Shown here: piece after piece, positions 39,703-50,672 of the stretch
Position numbering within the stretch: position 1 is the first letter of the stretch
Layout: each line of letters begins with the position of its first letter
Source: Fragum whitleyi
Lineage: Eukaryota > Mollusca > Bivalvia > Cardiida > Cardiidae
Direction of reading: 5' to 3'
NCBI GenBank assembly: GCA_948146395.1
Contig: OX411551.1
Location: 44,736,796 to 44,800,795 of the forward strand
DNA length: 64,000 bases
Position numbers and translations under genes: made by a program
The notes under the pieces: model-generated
Databases searched by the model: none
What the model was told of the DNA's origin: nothing
What the model saw: the letters and a program-made list of their open reading frames with translations, nothing else

Positions 39703-40534
39703 CGCCAAAATTATAACTGCATTAATGTTGAAAATGGCATTAAAACCAATATAAACTAATCACTTTGTCATAGGTGATGACTACAATCTTGGTAAGTAGA
39801 ATCTGTTGACAGAGTTGATAGAAAAGAGATACCCTTTTTCTTCTAATTAACACTCCCGGGAGATATACATGACATGGTCAGGAAGCTTTTATCTAGTATG
39901 CATTTTCTGAATTAAAAAAAATATAAAAAAATGATGTCTTTTAGGTCCTTCTTCCATATAAATGATTGTGAAGTTGTGTCATTTAAATGATTGTTTAGAG
40001 GAAATTCATCTCAAATTAGAAAAGAAGTCTCAAAAAGTTAAAAAAATTTAGTCATTTGAAGTGGGTTTGCTTAGAGGAAAATGTAGAGTTGCTACAAGGG
40101 AAAAAGAGCTCTTGAAATAATCTCCTAATATTCTCATTATAGCCATGGAGTCCACAGTTTTAATGTGATTATATACTTTAAATTTCAAAAGATTGATGAT
40201 ACAATCATAAGGATTTTTTTTATTTGGAAATGAATTGTCAATTATCAGGGGAAAATGGGCCTTGTGAAGATGTGATGAAAATAACTTGTTGTAGTGATTC
40301 ACTGGTTGTCGAAAAATTTCACAAGATTGTCTTCAAACTTGCAATGAATGATTGTACCATCATCGTGATGGTTCCTGTAAGAAATAGGTCTAGTATCATG
40401 GAAAAGAGGCCCTGTGAAAATTTAATCGAAATGTTTTATCTCTTTACATTTGACTATTTTAAGGCAGTCTATTGAGCATCTCTGGGCTCTGGCCCACATG
40501 AGCCTCTTGTTATTGCTGTTTGTGATATGACCTA

Positions 40535-40857
40535 TGTCGCAGGAGTGAAATAACCCCATTGAATATTTTTGATATTACACAGGTGTTATTATATAGTGGA
40601 ATAGCATTGCAAATGCACTAAGAACGGATAGCTTTATATTTTTGTTGGGAAAATGGATTTGCTGATGTCATTTTGCAAAGAGAGTTGTATATTTCACAGA
40701 ATAACTTGAATTAATAAATATCACAGTTTTCTCATTTTATCACAAAAATTTGGGTCATATAACGAATAGAATATCAAAATTTTGCTTATTTCATACCAAC
40801 TTTTTTAAAACTTGTTATCTATAACAGATAAAAACGCAACACAGCTTCATTTTTATT
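40535..40857. repeat. Dispersed repeat E, left part (interrupted by Helitron-like element)
   Basis: Shares GAATATTTTTGATATTACAC and a following TGATGTCATTTT with 13764-13912. The right part resumes at 41465-41525 (TTCATTGATCACTCATTTAA), matching 14083-14130. The order agrees in both copies, so 40858-41461 is an insertion. Confidence 0.65.
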
Positions 40858-41461
40858 AGCTCACCTGATCACAAAGTCTTTGAAAAACCTTGTATGCACT
40901 CTAGGGGCCACATTTTTTTAGCCAGATCAACCTGAAATTTAGTCTGAAGAATTTCTTGATGATATTTAAGATGAGTTCGAAATTTGGTTAACTGGGCTCA
41001 AAAACTAGGTCATGGGGTCAAATCTTAGAAAAACATTGTATGCACTCTAAAGGCCACATTTGCCCAATCAACCTGAAATTTGGTCAGAATAATTGTCTTG
41101 ATGAAATCTCAGAGGAGTTTGAATTGGGTCAACTGGGGTCAAAAACTAGGTCACATGGTCAAATCTTAGAAAAACCTTGTATGCACTCAAGAGGCCAAGT
41201 ATATTGCTTATTAACCTGAAACTTGGTCAGAATGATTGTCTTAGTGAAATCTTGAACTAGTTTGAAATTGGGTCAACTGGGCTCAAAAACTAGGTCAGGG
41301 GTCAATCTTAGAAAAACCTTGTATGCACTCTAGAGGCCACTTTTTTGCCCAATCAACCTGAAATTTGGTTAGCATTCATCATTATTTTTCTAAACCTTCT
41401 TTTAACAATTATAGACAGTTCATTCAGGTGAGCAATTTAGGGCCGTGATGGCCCTCTTGTT
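40858..41461 (+). mobile_element. Helitron-like element, shorter copy with ~4 tandem units
   Basis: Same ends as 46791-48436: AGCTCACCTGATCAC at the left and TTCAGGTGAGC, palindrome AGGGCCGTGATGGCCCT and CTTGTT at the right. It has about four ~143 bp units (landmarks near 40890, 41037, 41180, 41323) and no CGTC microsatellite. Its flanks belong to an older dispersed repeat (see 40535 and 41465). Confidence 0.75.
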
Positions 41462-41672
41462 TGTTAATAGGTGACTTATTTGATAAATTTGGTATTCATT
41501 GATCACTCATTTAATATCCTCTTAGTAGGAACTTTTCCTGATTTGTTATGGGTACCATCAGCAGTAAATTTTATATTTTGTAGACACAGAAAACAATATC
41601 AAGTTCCAAAAGCTGACCAAAAGTCTGACGAGCAGAAGGACAAAGAAGAAGAGGGGTATGGTAACCTTTTTA

Positions 41673-41915
41673 TGCCCCCACATCAATGATAGATCGGGGG
41701 TATATTGATTTACTGGTGTCCATCTGTCTGTCTGTCTATCCATCTGTGTGTCTGTCTTTGCTGTGAAAACTTCACATGCAAACAAGACATTTCCTCTTAA
41801 CTAAAGTTTTGAAGTGACAATGTTCATATTTGGCATAAACATTCATCTTTAACAATTGGCTTCTTTGAAGGTCTAGGTCATCTAAAAAGGTCAAGGTCAA
41901 TTATCAAGGTAACCT
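41673..41915 (+). repeat. Dispersed repeat H (GATCGGGGGTATATTG type), copy 1
   Basis: TATGCCCCCACATC, GATCGGGGGTATATTGATTT, then (GTCT)n and CAAGGTCAA motifs. Similar starts at 38365 and 42203. Confidence 0.6.
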
Positions 41916-42202
41916 AATAAGTGGAATGCAATTATTTTTGTGAAGAAATTAAAAAAAAGGTTATACCCTATTTCTTCGGGAGCTATACATAACATGGTCA
42001 GGGAGCTTTTATTTAAACATGCATTTTCTGATAAAAAGAAAAAGTCATTAAACTTATGTCTTTTAGGTCCTTTTTCCTTGAAGTTGAGGTGAATTTTCCC
42101 TGAACAATCATATAAATGTTTGTTTAGAGGAAATTCACATGGGTTGAGCATGACAAGGGTTTTGTTTTGCCTGATTTGAATAAAAGTTGGGAAAGTCTTT
42201 TT

Positions 42203-42480
42203 TATGCCCCAGTATCAAAAGATCGGGGGTATATTGTTTTACTGTTGTCCATCTAGCCGTCTGTCTGCAAAATTTAACAAAAAACTTAACACTGCCAATC
42301 ACTCCGAGGCTATTCAAGACTCAATACTCATGTTTGTCATAATGATAAATCTTGAAAATGTGCATCTACAGATACCAAGGTTTAGGTCATGTGACAAGAT
42401 CAAGGTCATCTGTCAAGGTCATCGTTTCAAAAAATGCCATTTCGAGGGCATTCATGTTTCACAAAAACATCTAGTTGTTT
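42203..42480 (+). repeat. Dispersed repeat H, copy 2 with terminal hairpins
   Basis: Starts TATGCCCCAGTATC, GATCGGGGGTATATTG; middle GGTCATGTGACAAGATCAAG; ends TGCCATTTCGAGGGCA and ACAAAAACATCTAGTTGT, both small hairpins. The 3' end resembles 59500-59620. Confidence 0.65.
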
Positions 42481-43489
42481 TCCTAGACCAGTCCTGAATC
42501 TAGAATTTTGTCCTCTGATTATGTTTGAAATCAGCCAGATGTTTATGTTTAACAATGGGTTTAGTGTTTATGCTTTGAAATGTTTATTAAATGATAAGAT
42601 TCTGTATGGGTCATTATTATGTTGTCGGTCCACAAAAGTCTCATTAATTGTACATACCGTATTTCCTCTAATAGTAGCGCCTTCCCTGATAGTAGCACCT
42701 CTACATTTTTTACTAAGAAAACCCACTTCAATTGCCCAAATTTTAGGACCTTTTTGAGACCTCTTCTCTCATTTGAGATGAATTGCCTCTAAGCAATCAT
42801 TTCTATGATTGTTTAGAGGAAACCTCAAATAAAAGGGAAAAGAGCCTAAAAGACACCAATTTTAATGAATTTTTAAATCAGAAAAGCATACTAAAAATAG
42901 GCTCCCTGACCATGTTATGTATAGCTCATGGTAGCGTTAATTAGGAGAAATATGGTAAGCCGTGTTGAATTAGCTGTAGTTGTGACACATTGGTTGCTCA
43001 CAGATTGTGTGCTTGGCTGATTCAGGGCCCCATTTTACTATACTTCTTACGAAAAAATTAATCATAAGTCAAAATCACAAATTTTGCCTGGTGCTTTCAT
43101 TCATTGATAGATTTTGCCTTGCAATATCTCAATGGAATCGTCTTTAGAAAACGTTTCCAAATAGATAATGTATGACAGAATTCCATATTTAGTTACATAT
43201 ATATAAGCAACTTAAATTTTTGACTTGCGCAAAAAAAAATAAAAAAAAAAATCATCAGATGTTTAGTAAAATAGGCCCCAGGTCTTTGGGCATATTTTTA
43301 GATCAGTTGTTTTAGAAAAAAAAGTCCAATAATTGTCATCCACCCATTTTGATTCTTCCCAGCTGTCTCTTTCAATTTGGACAAATTTATTATTTTGAAA
43401 AATTGTGTTTAATTTCTCTCCCCACTTAATCTGGATTGTTAATGTGTTGTGGGTACACATTTAATGAAGAGATAACATTGCGTATAGAC

Positions 43490-44050
43490 TAGATATACTT
43501 TCATCATTGCTTGAGGGTTCACTTCTATAAAGCAACCACTTTTATTGAACAACCATTATAAAAACTCCCTTCATAGTAATCAATATCTCTGAAAAAGTGG
43601 ACATTCTTTATCAAAAATTGTTTACTATTGAATCTTATGTTGTTGGAACCCATTTTGATAGTCTCATTGAGATGATTCTAATGGGTGTTAACTCTAAAGG
43701 ATTCAGTAAAAAGTTCAGTCAATCTTGCTCGAGCGACCACGCCTGTTAAGCAACCGTTTCAGAATCCCCTTTCTCATTTCAAAATATCTGACAGAATGGA
43801 TATCATAGGTTCAAAATTTATCATAAACTAATCCTATGTTGTTAAAACTCAGAAGAATTGTCTCATTGAGACGATTCTGATGAGTGTTTTACAACACATA
43901 ATTATTAAAAAATTCTGAAAAATATACATACTCAATAAAATTTATGTTTCCTAATTGTAAACAAAACTTGCATTAAGCGATCATTTTCTATAACGACCAC
44001 TTTTTGGTGGTCCAGTAAGTGGTCGCTTAATACAAGTTTTACTGTATGTG
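43490..44050. repeat. Dispersed repeat M with two hairpin-A-like cores
   Basis: Contains CTTGCTCGAGCGACCAC and GTGGTCGCTTAATACAAGTTTT, plus two palindromes (43650-43690 and 43850-43890) built on GTCTCATTGAGAYGATTC. The reverse complement of the right half occurs at 62600-62945. Confidence 0.7.
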
Positions 44051-44363
44051 ACAATGTATTTATGCTATCAAAATGACTTCTCTTATTTATCATGAAATAT
44101 TGTATTAAGCAACCATTCTTTTAAGTGACCTCCATATTTGCTTGTCCCATAAGTGGTTGAATTAAACAAGTTTGTAAGCAGCTTGACATCTGTGTCTAAG
44201 AATTGAAATATTTTTCCAAAACAGAGTTGCATCGAATGATGTCAATTTAAAAAAAGATTAATTGTTTATCTATCAACTCCTAAATTGTTGGTGCTCATCA
44301 TAAACATCTCTTCAAGACAGTTCCAATGAGTACCCAAAATAAACATTTTTTGCTTAAAAATAT

Positions 44364-44612
44364 CAGGGCCCAAGGTTATAAAACTTTTCTCATTCTCAAT
44401 TCAAATTTTATCAAATTTCAATTTGAGATTAAAGCCGTAATTGTGTGTTAATACTCATTTTAATGTATTAACATAAAAGATAATATTGATAAGTTGTTGT
44501 AAACAACAACTTATTAAAATTATCTTTTGTTTCCATTCCTTTTTTTTTTAATTTAAAATTTGAGAAAAATTCTCAGTTGAGCCTGAGAAAAGTTCTATAA
44601 CCACGGGCCCTG
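44364..44612. mobile_element. CAGGGCCC-ended MITE, copy 1
   Basis: 249 bp with inverted ends: CAGGGCCCAAGGTTATAAAA at the left, ATAACCACGGGCCCTG at the right, extending through TTTTCTCA/TGAGAAAA. The centre is a hairpin ATAAGTTGTTGTAAACAACAACTTAT. No clear target duplication was seen. Confidence 0.8.
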
Positions 44613-45298
44613 ATTTTGCTTTCAACTTTGTGTAAGATTTTTCCTGGAAAGTTCAGGTTGAAATAATGAAAAAAAAAGTGACAGTGACATGGTTTGATAT
44701 TCTCAGAACTTTGGACGCAAGAAATAATAAAAAAAAATTACATTAAAGGAGGGTGTTATCGCCCAGTTCCATATCTCTGTTAGAGACGACAGTATATCAA
44801 CGGTGTCTGTTTACATTGCCGGGTGCTTTGTGGACTGGAACGCAGGTGATTTCCAATTAAATAATCAATACGGAGGCCAGTCTTCTACCAGTTACTAGGG
44901 TTTGATTGCGAAATTGTCAGGTAATTTCTGCAATTATCCCTAGCCCCTCCTTCTAACAATATGGAACCATTCAAATTAGAATATTAAATAGAAATTAAAA
45001 GTGGGCTTTATCTTAGCCACTTATCTTGACATGGCTCGAGTAAGAAAACTCTGTCATATCTAATTCTTCCAGCCCCTTTCTACAAAATTGTCTTTTTTCG
45101 TATAGAAACAGAAGATTGTTTTAGAACTAGACATTGTGAAAGGAAAGATGTGGTTACCTGTTGAGTGAAGTTCTCTTATTCTACGTCTGATGGCCTTTCA
45201 AAAATGAGTTGACACTTTTCTATTGAAAAATATATAGCATTAAACTGTATCTTCTGTATTTCCTCCCTAACAAAAGCTCCCCTTTCACAGGGGTGTGG

Positions 45299-45635
45299 AA
45301 TTCACATGCCCGACTTGTCCGTCATGGGCTTTTCCACTTGCTGACATGTACGTTTTTCAAGGCCACTTGTCTATAGTGAATACCAAGGCAAATCTTTGAA
45401 TGGTACAAAAAGGATCTATAAGAAAAGTCATCCTAATGTTTGTATCAATATTTAGAAAACATTGCTATTAATGAAGAAAATGCTGGTTTACAGCATTGTC
45501 TTCATAAAAAACAATGATTTTTCAATATTTATCTGTCACTTTTTTGTGAACAAGTTCATTTTGACCTTGGACAAGAAGGAAACTGACTTGTATTTCTGTA
45601 GACAAGTGGAGAAAATCCACATTTCCTCACCCCTG
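45299..45635. mobile_element. hAT-like MITE (CAGGGGTGTGG ends), copy 2
   Basis: Inverted relative to the copy at 34196. It starts AGGGGTGTGGAATTC (CAGGGG counting the last target base) and ends CTCACCCCTG. The 8 bp CCTTTCAC occurs exactly at 45291-45298 and 45636-45643, the length expected for a hAT target duplication. The central GAAGAAAATGCTG hairpin is kept. Confidence 0.82.
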
Positions 45636-45770
45636 CCTTTCACTTTTTACTTTAAAAAAAATCAGTCAATCAAAACTCCTCAAATTTTAATATCTTTATG
45701 TTTTTCTTTTCTCAAAATTTCAGGTTTACTCTCCTGATAACAATTTTTTAAGTGATTATTAAAGGAGGAG

Positions 45771-45771
45771 A

Positions 45772-45802
<31 letters not shown>
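45771..45802. repeat. (TG)n then poly-G
   Basis: GTGTGTGTGTGTGTG followed by a G-run. Length is uncertain in any read. A second G-run lies at 46392-46407. Confidence 0.8.
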
Positions 45803-46094
45803 AAATCTTTATTTTACAGATGTTTGGCCTCAGAAAATAGATTTCAGAGCTTTTCTTTGTCCTTTTGGGTAAGACACATTGTTAGAAATGCAGAAATGGT
45901 TTGTTACAAGGAATTTCTTTGTTTTTCACAATGTTTTCCAAATTTCTTTTCTTAGGGAGGGTTGTGAAAAAGTGGGACTGTGTAGGAATGGGTTGACCAG
46001 TTTTGTTAAGACTATTTTCAGAATGTGAGATGTCACACAAAAAGCATTATATAAATACCAGTGGTGGATCCAGAGAGGGTTCTGGGGTTTCATA

Positions 46095-46437
46095 CAAAAC
46101 ACCATCTGAATCCCAATTATTATCCCCCCCCCCTTTCAAAAGAGAAGAGGTATATATATTGCTTTGCACTTGTCGGTCAGTTGGACTGTCAGTTGGTTGG
46201 TCCGTCCATAGTTTGTTTTTTGTCTGGAGCATATCTCATAAAGTATGCAAGGTAGAATCATGAAACTTCACAGGTGGATAGATCTCATTGAGGAGAAGTG
46301 CAGTGCTTAAGAACCATAACTCTTCTCATCATATTTTGTGAGTTATTGCCCTTTTTTGATTGACATAGAATAGGGTATTGACCTGCTTTTAGGGGGGGGG
46401 GGGGGGCATAAATGATTTACGTCAAACATCTCTTGTT
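46095..46437 (+). repeat. Dispersed repeat with GGTCAGTTGG.. and CTCTTGTT end
   Basis: AAGAGAAGAGGTATATATATTG region, GTCGGTCAGTTGGACTGTCA, GAGCATATCTCATAAAGTATG, a poly-G run, then ACATCTCTTGTT. The ending matches the two Helitron-like elements nearby. Confidence 0.55.
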
Positions 46438-46581
46438 TTTCAATAAATTTCAATGTACACTTCTGCTGTTCATGAATATCCCTGTTGTAGACAGTATAGA
46501 CTAAGATCAGGCTGCACATTTGTGCAGTTGATCTTAGTATATACTGCCTGCCTTCTATTTGCTTTTTGAAAAAACCTCAAT

Positions 46582-46790
46582 GAGTCTCGACCCTGGTCAG
46601 ACTGTGTAGACTTGGCAGATTGATTAGGGTCAAAACTTTTCGCACTGTGTTAATTTTCTGAATCTAGAATAATAAATCTACCTTCCTGTCAAAAACTTTT
46701 TGAAATGCGACCTCTGGTTGACCTGTACTAGAAGCAAAAATACTCTTTTTCAAATATCTATTTTACAAAGTTCCCAGATTGTACCTTTTT
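46582..46790. mobile_element. TGTGACC-ended MITE, copy split by a nested insertion
   Basis: Matches the body of 51701-51954 from the ACCCTRGTCAG region up to TACCTTTTT, where the 46791-48436 element begins. The expected right end resumes after that element at about 48437-48455 as ACATGACCGATCACAT. The first part is missing. Confidence 0.7.
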
Positions 46791-48436
46791 AGCTCACCTG
46801 AGCACGAAGTGCTCAAGGTGAGCTATTGTGATGGGCTGCTGTCCGGCGTCCGTCGTCCGTCGTCCGTCGTCCATCGTCCGTCGTCCGTCGTCCATCGTCC
46901 GTCGTCAAACTTTACCTTGTGTGCACTCTAGAGGCCACATTTTTGGCCCAAATGTCTTGAAACTTGGTCAGAATGTTTGTCTCCATCAAATCTCGGTCAA
47001 GTTCGAAATTGGGTCAGGTGGGGTCAAAAATGGGGTCAAGGGGTCAAATTTTAGAAAAACCTTGTGTGCACTCTAGATCCCATATTTGTGGCCCAAATGT
47101 CTTGAAACTTGGTCAGAATGTTTGTCTCCATCAAATCTCGGCCAAGTTTGAAATTGGGTCAAGTGGGGTCAAAAATGGGGTCAAGGGGTCAAATCTTAAA
47201 AAAACCTTGTGTGCGCTCTAGAGGCCACATTTGTGGCCGAAATGTCTTGAAACGTGGTCACAATGTTTGTCTCCCTCAAATCTCGGTCAAGTTCGAAATT
47301 GGGTCAGGTGGGGTCAAAAATGGGGTCAAGGGGTCAAATCTTAGAAAAACCTTGTGTGCGCTCTAGAGGCCATATTTTTTGCCCAAATGTCTTGAAACTT
47401 GGTCAGAATGTTTGTCTCCATTAAATCTCAGTCAAGTTTGAAATTGGGTCAAGGAGGGTCAAAAATGGGGTCAAGGGGTCAAATCTTAAAAAACCTTGTG
47501 TGCATTCTAGAGGCCATATTTTTGGCCCAAATGTCTTGAAACTTGGTGAGTATGTTTGTCTCCATCAAATCTCGGCCAAGTTTGAAATTGGGTCAAGTGG
47601 GGTCAAAAATGGGGTCAAGGGGTCAAATCTTAGAAAAACCTTGTGTGCACTCTAAAGGCCATATTTTTTATCCAAATGTCTTAAAACTTGGTCACAATGT
47701 TTGTCTCCATCAAATCTCGGCCAAGTTTGAAATTGGGTCAAGTGGGGTCAAAAACGGGGTCAAGGGGTCAATCTTAGAAAAACCTTGTGTGCACTCTAAA
47801 GGCCATATTTTTGGTCCAAATGTCTTGAAACTTGGTCACAATGTATATCTCCATCAAATCTCGGTCAAGTTCAAATTGGGTCAAGTGGGGTCAAAAATAG
47901 GGTTAAGGGGTCAAATCTTGCAAAAACCTTGTGTGTACTCTAGAGGTCATATTTTTGGTCCAAATGTCTTGAAACTTGGTCAGAATGTTTGTCTCCTTCA
48001 AATCTCGGTCATGTTCAAAATTAGGTCAAGTGGGGTCAAAAATGGGGTCACTGGGTCAAATCTTAGAAAAACATTGCGTGCACTCCCGAGGCCACATCTT
48101 TGGTCCAAATGTCTTGAAACATGTTTGTCTCCATCAAATCTCAGTCATGTTCAAAATTGGGTCAAGTGGGGTCAAAATTGGGGTCAAGGGGTCAAATCAA
48201 AAAAAAAGAAAACATGTATACTCAAATATCTTGAAACTTGGTCAATATGCTTGTATGAAACCTAGGTCAAGTTTGAAATTGCCTTGAAATCTTACACAAG
48301 TTTGATAGAGGGTCAAAAAACGTTTTATAGTACTTTAGAGGCAACATTTTTAACTGAAATGTCTTCTTCTTGATCTCTTTGACTTTTGTTTAGCCATGCA
48401 TCAGGTGAGCGCTTTAGGGCCAATGGCCCTCTTGTT
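46791..48436 (+). mobile_element. Helitron-like (HINE/pearl-type) element with ~145 bp tandem core
   Basis: Starts with a hairpin AGCTCACCTGAGCAC/TGCTCAAGGTGAGCT (46791-46824), then a CGTCCGT-rich microsatellite (46841-46906), about nine tandem units of ~145 bp (46908-48290), then TCAGGTGAGC, a perfect palindrome AGGGCCAATGGCCCT (48416-48430) and CTTGTT. Subterminal inverted repeats, a tandem core and a 3' hairpin fit non-autonomous Helentron-associated and bivalve pearl-type elements (established class; my placement is inference). Long open frames across the array come from the repeat unit and are not genes. Confidence 0.75.
46908..48290 (+). repeat. Tandem array, ~145 bp unit, about nine copies
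   Basis: GTGTGCACTCTAGAGGCC-type landmarks recur every 143-146 bp (near 46919, 47064, 47209, 47354, 47499, 47643, 47787, 47931, 48076). Each unit carries TTGAAACTTGGTCAGAATG and several GGGTCAA motifs. Units decay toward the right end. The first three are most alike, which suggests local amplification at the left. Confidence 0.88.
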
Positions 48437-49216
48437 ACATGACCGATCACATAAATCAAATTCCTGGGAGATGAAACATACATTCTGGTGAAGTAAAGTG
48501 TTGATGCTCATTGATTCTGAGGTGGTCTATAAGAGGGTATGATTGATCATGGTCTTAACCAATTCATCAACCAAAAGAGAATGCCTGTTAACAAATCACA
48601 AACCATAATTGGGGGTGCCTTATTGATAAATCGTAAGGTTTAATTGATTGGAGAGCAAGAATTGATGACCCCAGACTAAACATAGACATATTGATATTCT
48701 GATCTATACGAATGTGACCTTAATAAAGATTTCCTATTCACTTCATGGCAAATTTAATGATTTTTCATTGACTTATGGCCAAAATAATGATTTTTTATTG
48801 ACTTATTGACTGAAAATTGGAAAAGGGGGGTGTAAGATTGAGTGTATGAAACTTTATAATTGGCGGTGTCGATGAATCCATATCTCGGTCTAATCCCCAA
48901 GGATCCAACGAGCTTTGTCGTCAATATTTTGTAGGGAAAATTATTGACTTTACTAGGGAAAAATCAGTAAAATGGAAGTCGATGGATTCTTGTAGGGTGA
49001 GATAGTGGGATTTGAGTCGGAAAAACTGGTCAATTTTTTATTGACAAATCCTCATTTATATGATGTCAACTCGGCAGAAATTCATCATTTATATGTGGAA
49101 AATAATCACTGTGACATTTGCCTGATATTTCTCTAATTCTGGAATCTTTATTTTTACAGCCAGCATCTGTAAGATTACTTGTTACAAAAGGATTTTACTT
49201 TTTGTTTCTCCACCAG

Positions 49217-49360
49217 ACAAGATGTCACCAAGCCAGATTCAGAGAATTATGTCCTCGCTGCTGGATTTTCTTCGTCAGGAAAATATTTCTCCGTCGCCGA
49301 CAATAATAAACAACTTCATGTGTATTCAACCAATCAAGATCTTCAACTGCTAAATACCAG
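49217..49360 (+). CDS. WDR4: WDR4, coding exon 2 (start of WD-repeat propeller)
   Basis: The exon is 144 nt, flanked by ccaccag| and CCAG|gtgagt, in phase 2 at both ends. It encodes RQDVTKPDSENYVLAAGFS followed by SGKYFSVADNNKQLHVYSTN and a short tail. This aligns with vertebrate WDR4 ([24 protein letters not shown]), the first blade of its beta-propeller, with the diagnostic S.SGKYF.V.D..K.L pattern. Exon 3, expected to carry the ADK.GDVY motif, was not found in the remaining 14.6 kb, so the gene is partial. Known function: WDR4 stabilises METTL1 on tRNA and is nuclear. Codon usage is GC-richer than the surroundings, as expected for coding sequence. Confidence 0.88.
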
Positions 49361-50599
49361 GTGAGTCAAAATAAAGTTCTTTATTTTACATCTTCTGTCC
49401 AACGGTCTTTCGCAACTTTTCATTAATCATAAAATTTGAAAATTGTTTACGCTTAATCACCAGTGTACACTTTGCTAATGAGATGAGTGTATTTATGGTC
49501 TCTAGGTGTGAGGTGTTTGTTTTTGTGAGGAGAGAGTCAGAATGGTTTCGGTGAAATTGTGCCGAGTTCCCATGTTAGGAAGTATTGATTTTTCCAGGTT
49601 TTTCACAATGTGTTATGACTTGCTAGAAATAACTCTGCTCTCCCACCCTGCTTCTCTTTCAGTATGCCTGCGTTAGATTTTTTCCAAGAAAGATTGACCC
49701 TTTACCAGACTTTTTCATAGTTATTTGATTTTAAACAAATTGAAGAAAAGTCAATGTCATATTCTTCTTTCCCAACAATGCTTGCCACTATGCTCTCCAA
49801 AGCTGCTTTACTTCATCCCAAACCCATCCCTCTAGAATCTCTCTATTTTAAGAAAATCTTTGTGAAAACCTTGTTGGAAATGGAGAAATTGCTTCTGACA
49901 ATTTGTCCAATTACTGAAGGTTTTCATATCTAAATTATAATTATTCTAAAATTTTCATTTACTCAAAATTTTTGTTTGTAACTAATGTTTCATTTTGAAT
50001 TTGTCACTTGCTGGGAAGACATAATGCAAAATTTTCAGGGGAAAATCATTATCAGTCTTGAAAACATTTAAAGCTACTGGAAAATAAAAAAAAAGAAATG
50101 TGTTGTACACGTTTCAAGTATTAAGGTTTGTAAGTTTAAAGGCATGTACAGCAATATTAAAAACAACAATGATTTACATTATGTCATTTGGAGAAAACAA
50201 GATGTTATGAAGCCACACAATGAAACAAAATTCTTTTCCAGATACTCTTATGAATTATCCTGAAAACAACATTAAATTTAAGTGAAATAACAATTGATTA
50301 TATAATATTATGTAAAGATATACAGTGCTCATATACTTATACTTTCTGAAATTTATGCTTTTAGTTTTGGTAAGATTATTTGATTTTGACTAAATTTATG
50401 CCAAAAAAAAAAAAATTAAAAAAATCAACAACTAAATATTCAAGATCAAAGCTTATATTTTGGTATGATATATGAAAAAAATATGTCAGATAAAAGCTTT
50501 GTTTGATATGATACATAAAAAATGAATAAAAGTATTGAAGATGTGGGACATCATTTGAGAATACAGAAGTAATTTATTCTTGATGTGAAGAATTCAACA

Positions 50600-50672
50600 G
50601 ATACCAGGATTCTATTGTTAGGTGCTACAGCCACCGCAATGTAACTGGAAGATTGTTGAAAGCAGCATAAAA
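50600..50672 (+). mobile_element. SINE-like element G, 3' fragment
   Basis: CCAGGATTCTATTGTTAGG, CTACAGCCACCGCAATGTAA and TTGAAAGCAGCATAAAACTT match the last third of 54745-54985. A 5'-truncated copy is the simplest reading. Confidence 0.6.

Larger units (their letters stand above)
37632..49216 (+). other. WDR4: WDR4 intron 1
   Basis: An 11.6 kb intron bounded by gtaatc at 37632 and a good acceptor (pyrimidine tract ending ctccaccag) at 49216. It holds SINEs (39047-39348, 39631-39702), two nested Helitron-like elements (40858-41461, 46791-48436), hAT-like MITEs, several palindromic modules and homopolymer runs. No other exon was recognised. 37640-38350 and 39720-40200 hold nothing I can name. 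48455-49100 is repeat-poor and unusually rich in ATTGAY (see findings). Confidence 0.8.

Noticed and set aside
46828..47366. Several 82-85 codon open frames at 145 bp spacing
   Set aside because: Same array; each is one unit read in successive frames.
47543..48265. 240-codon open frame on the plus strand with repeating peptide
   Set aside because: It runs through the ~145 bp tandem array; the peptide cycles through different frames of the same unit, and 145 is not a multiple of 3. No domain and no initiation context.
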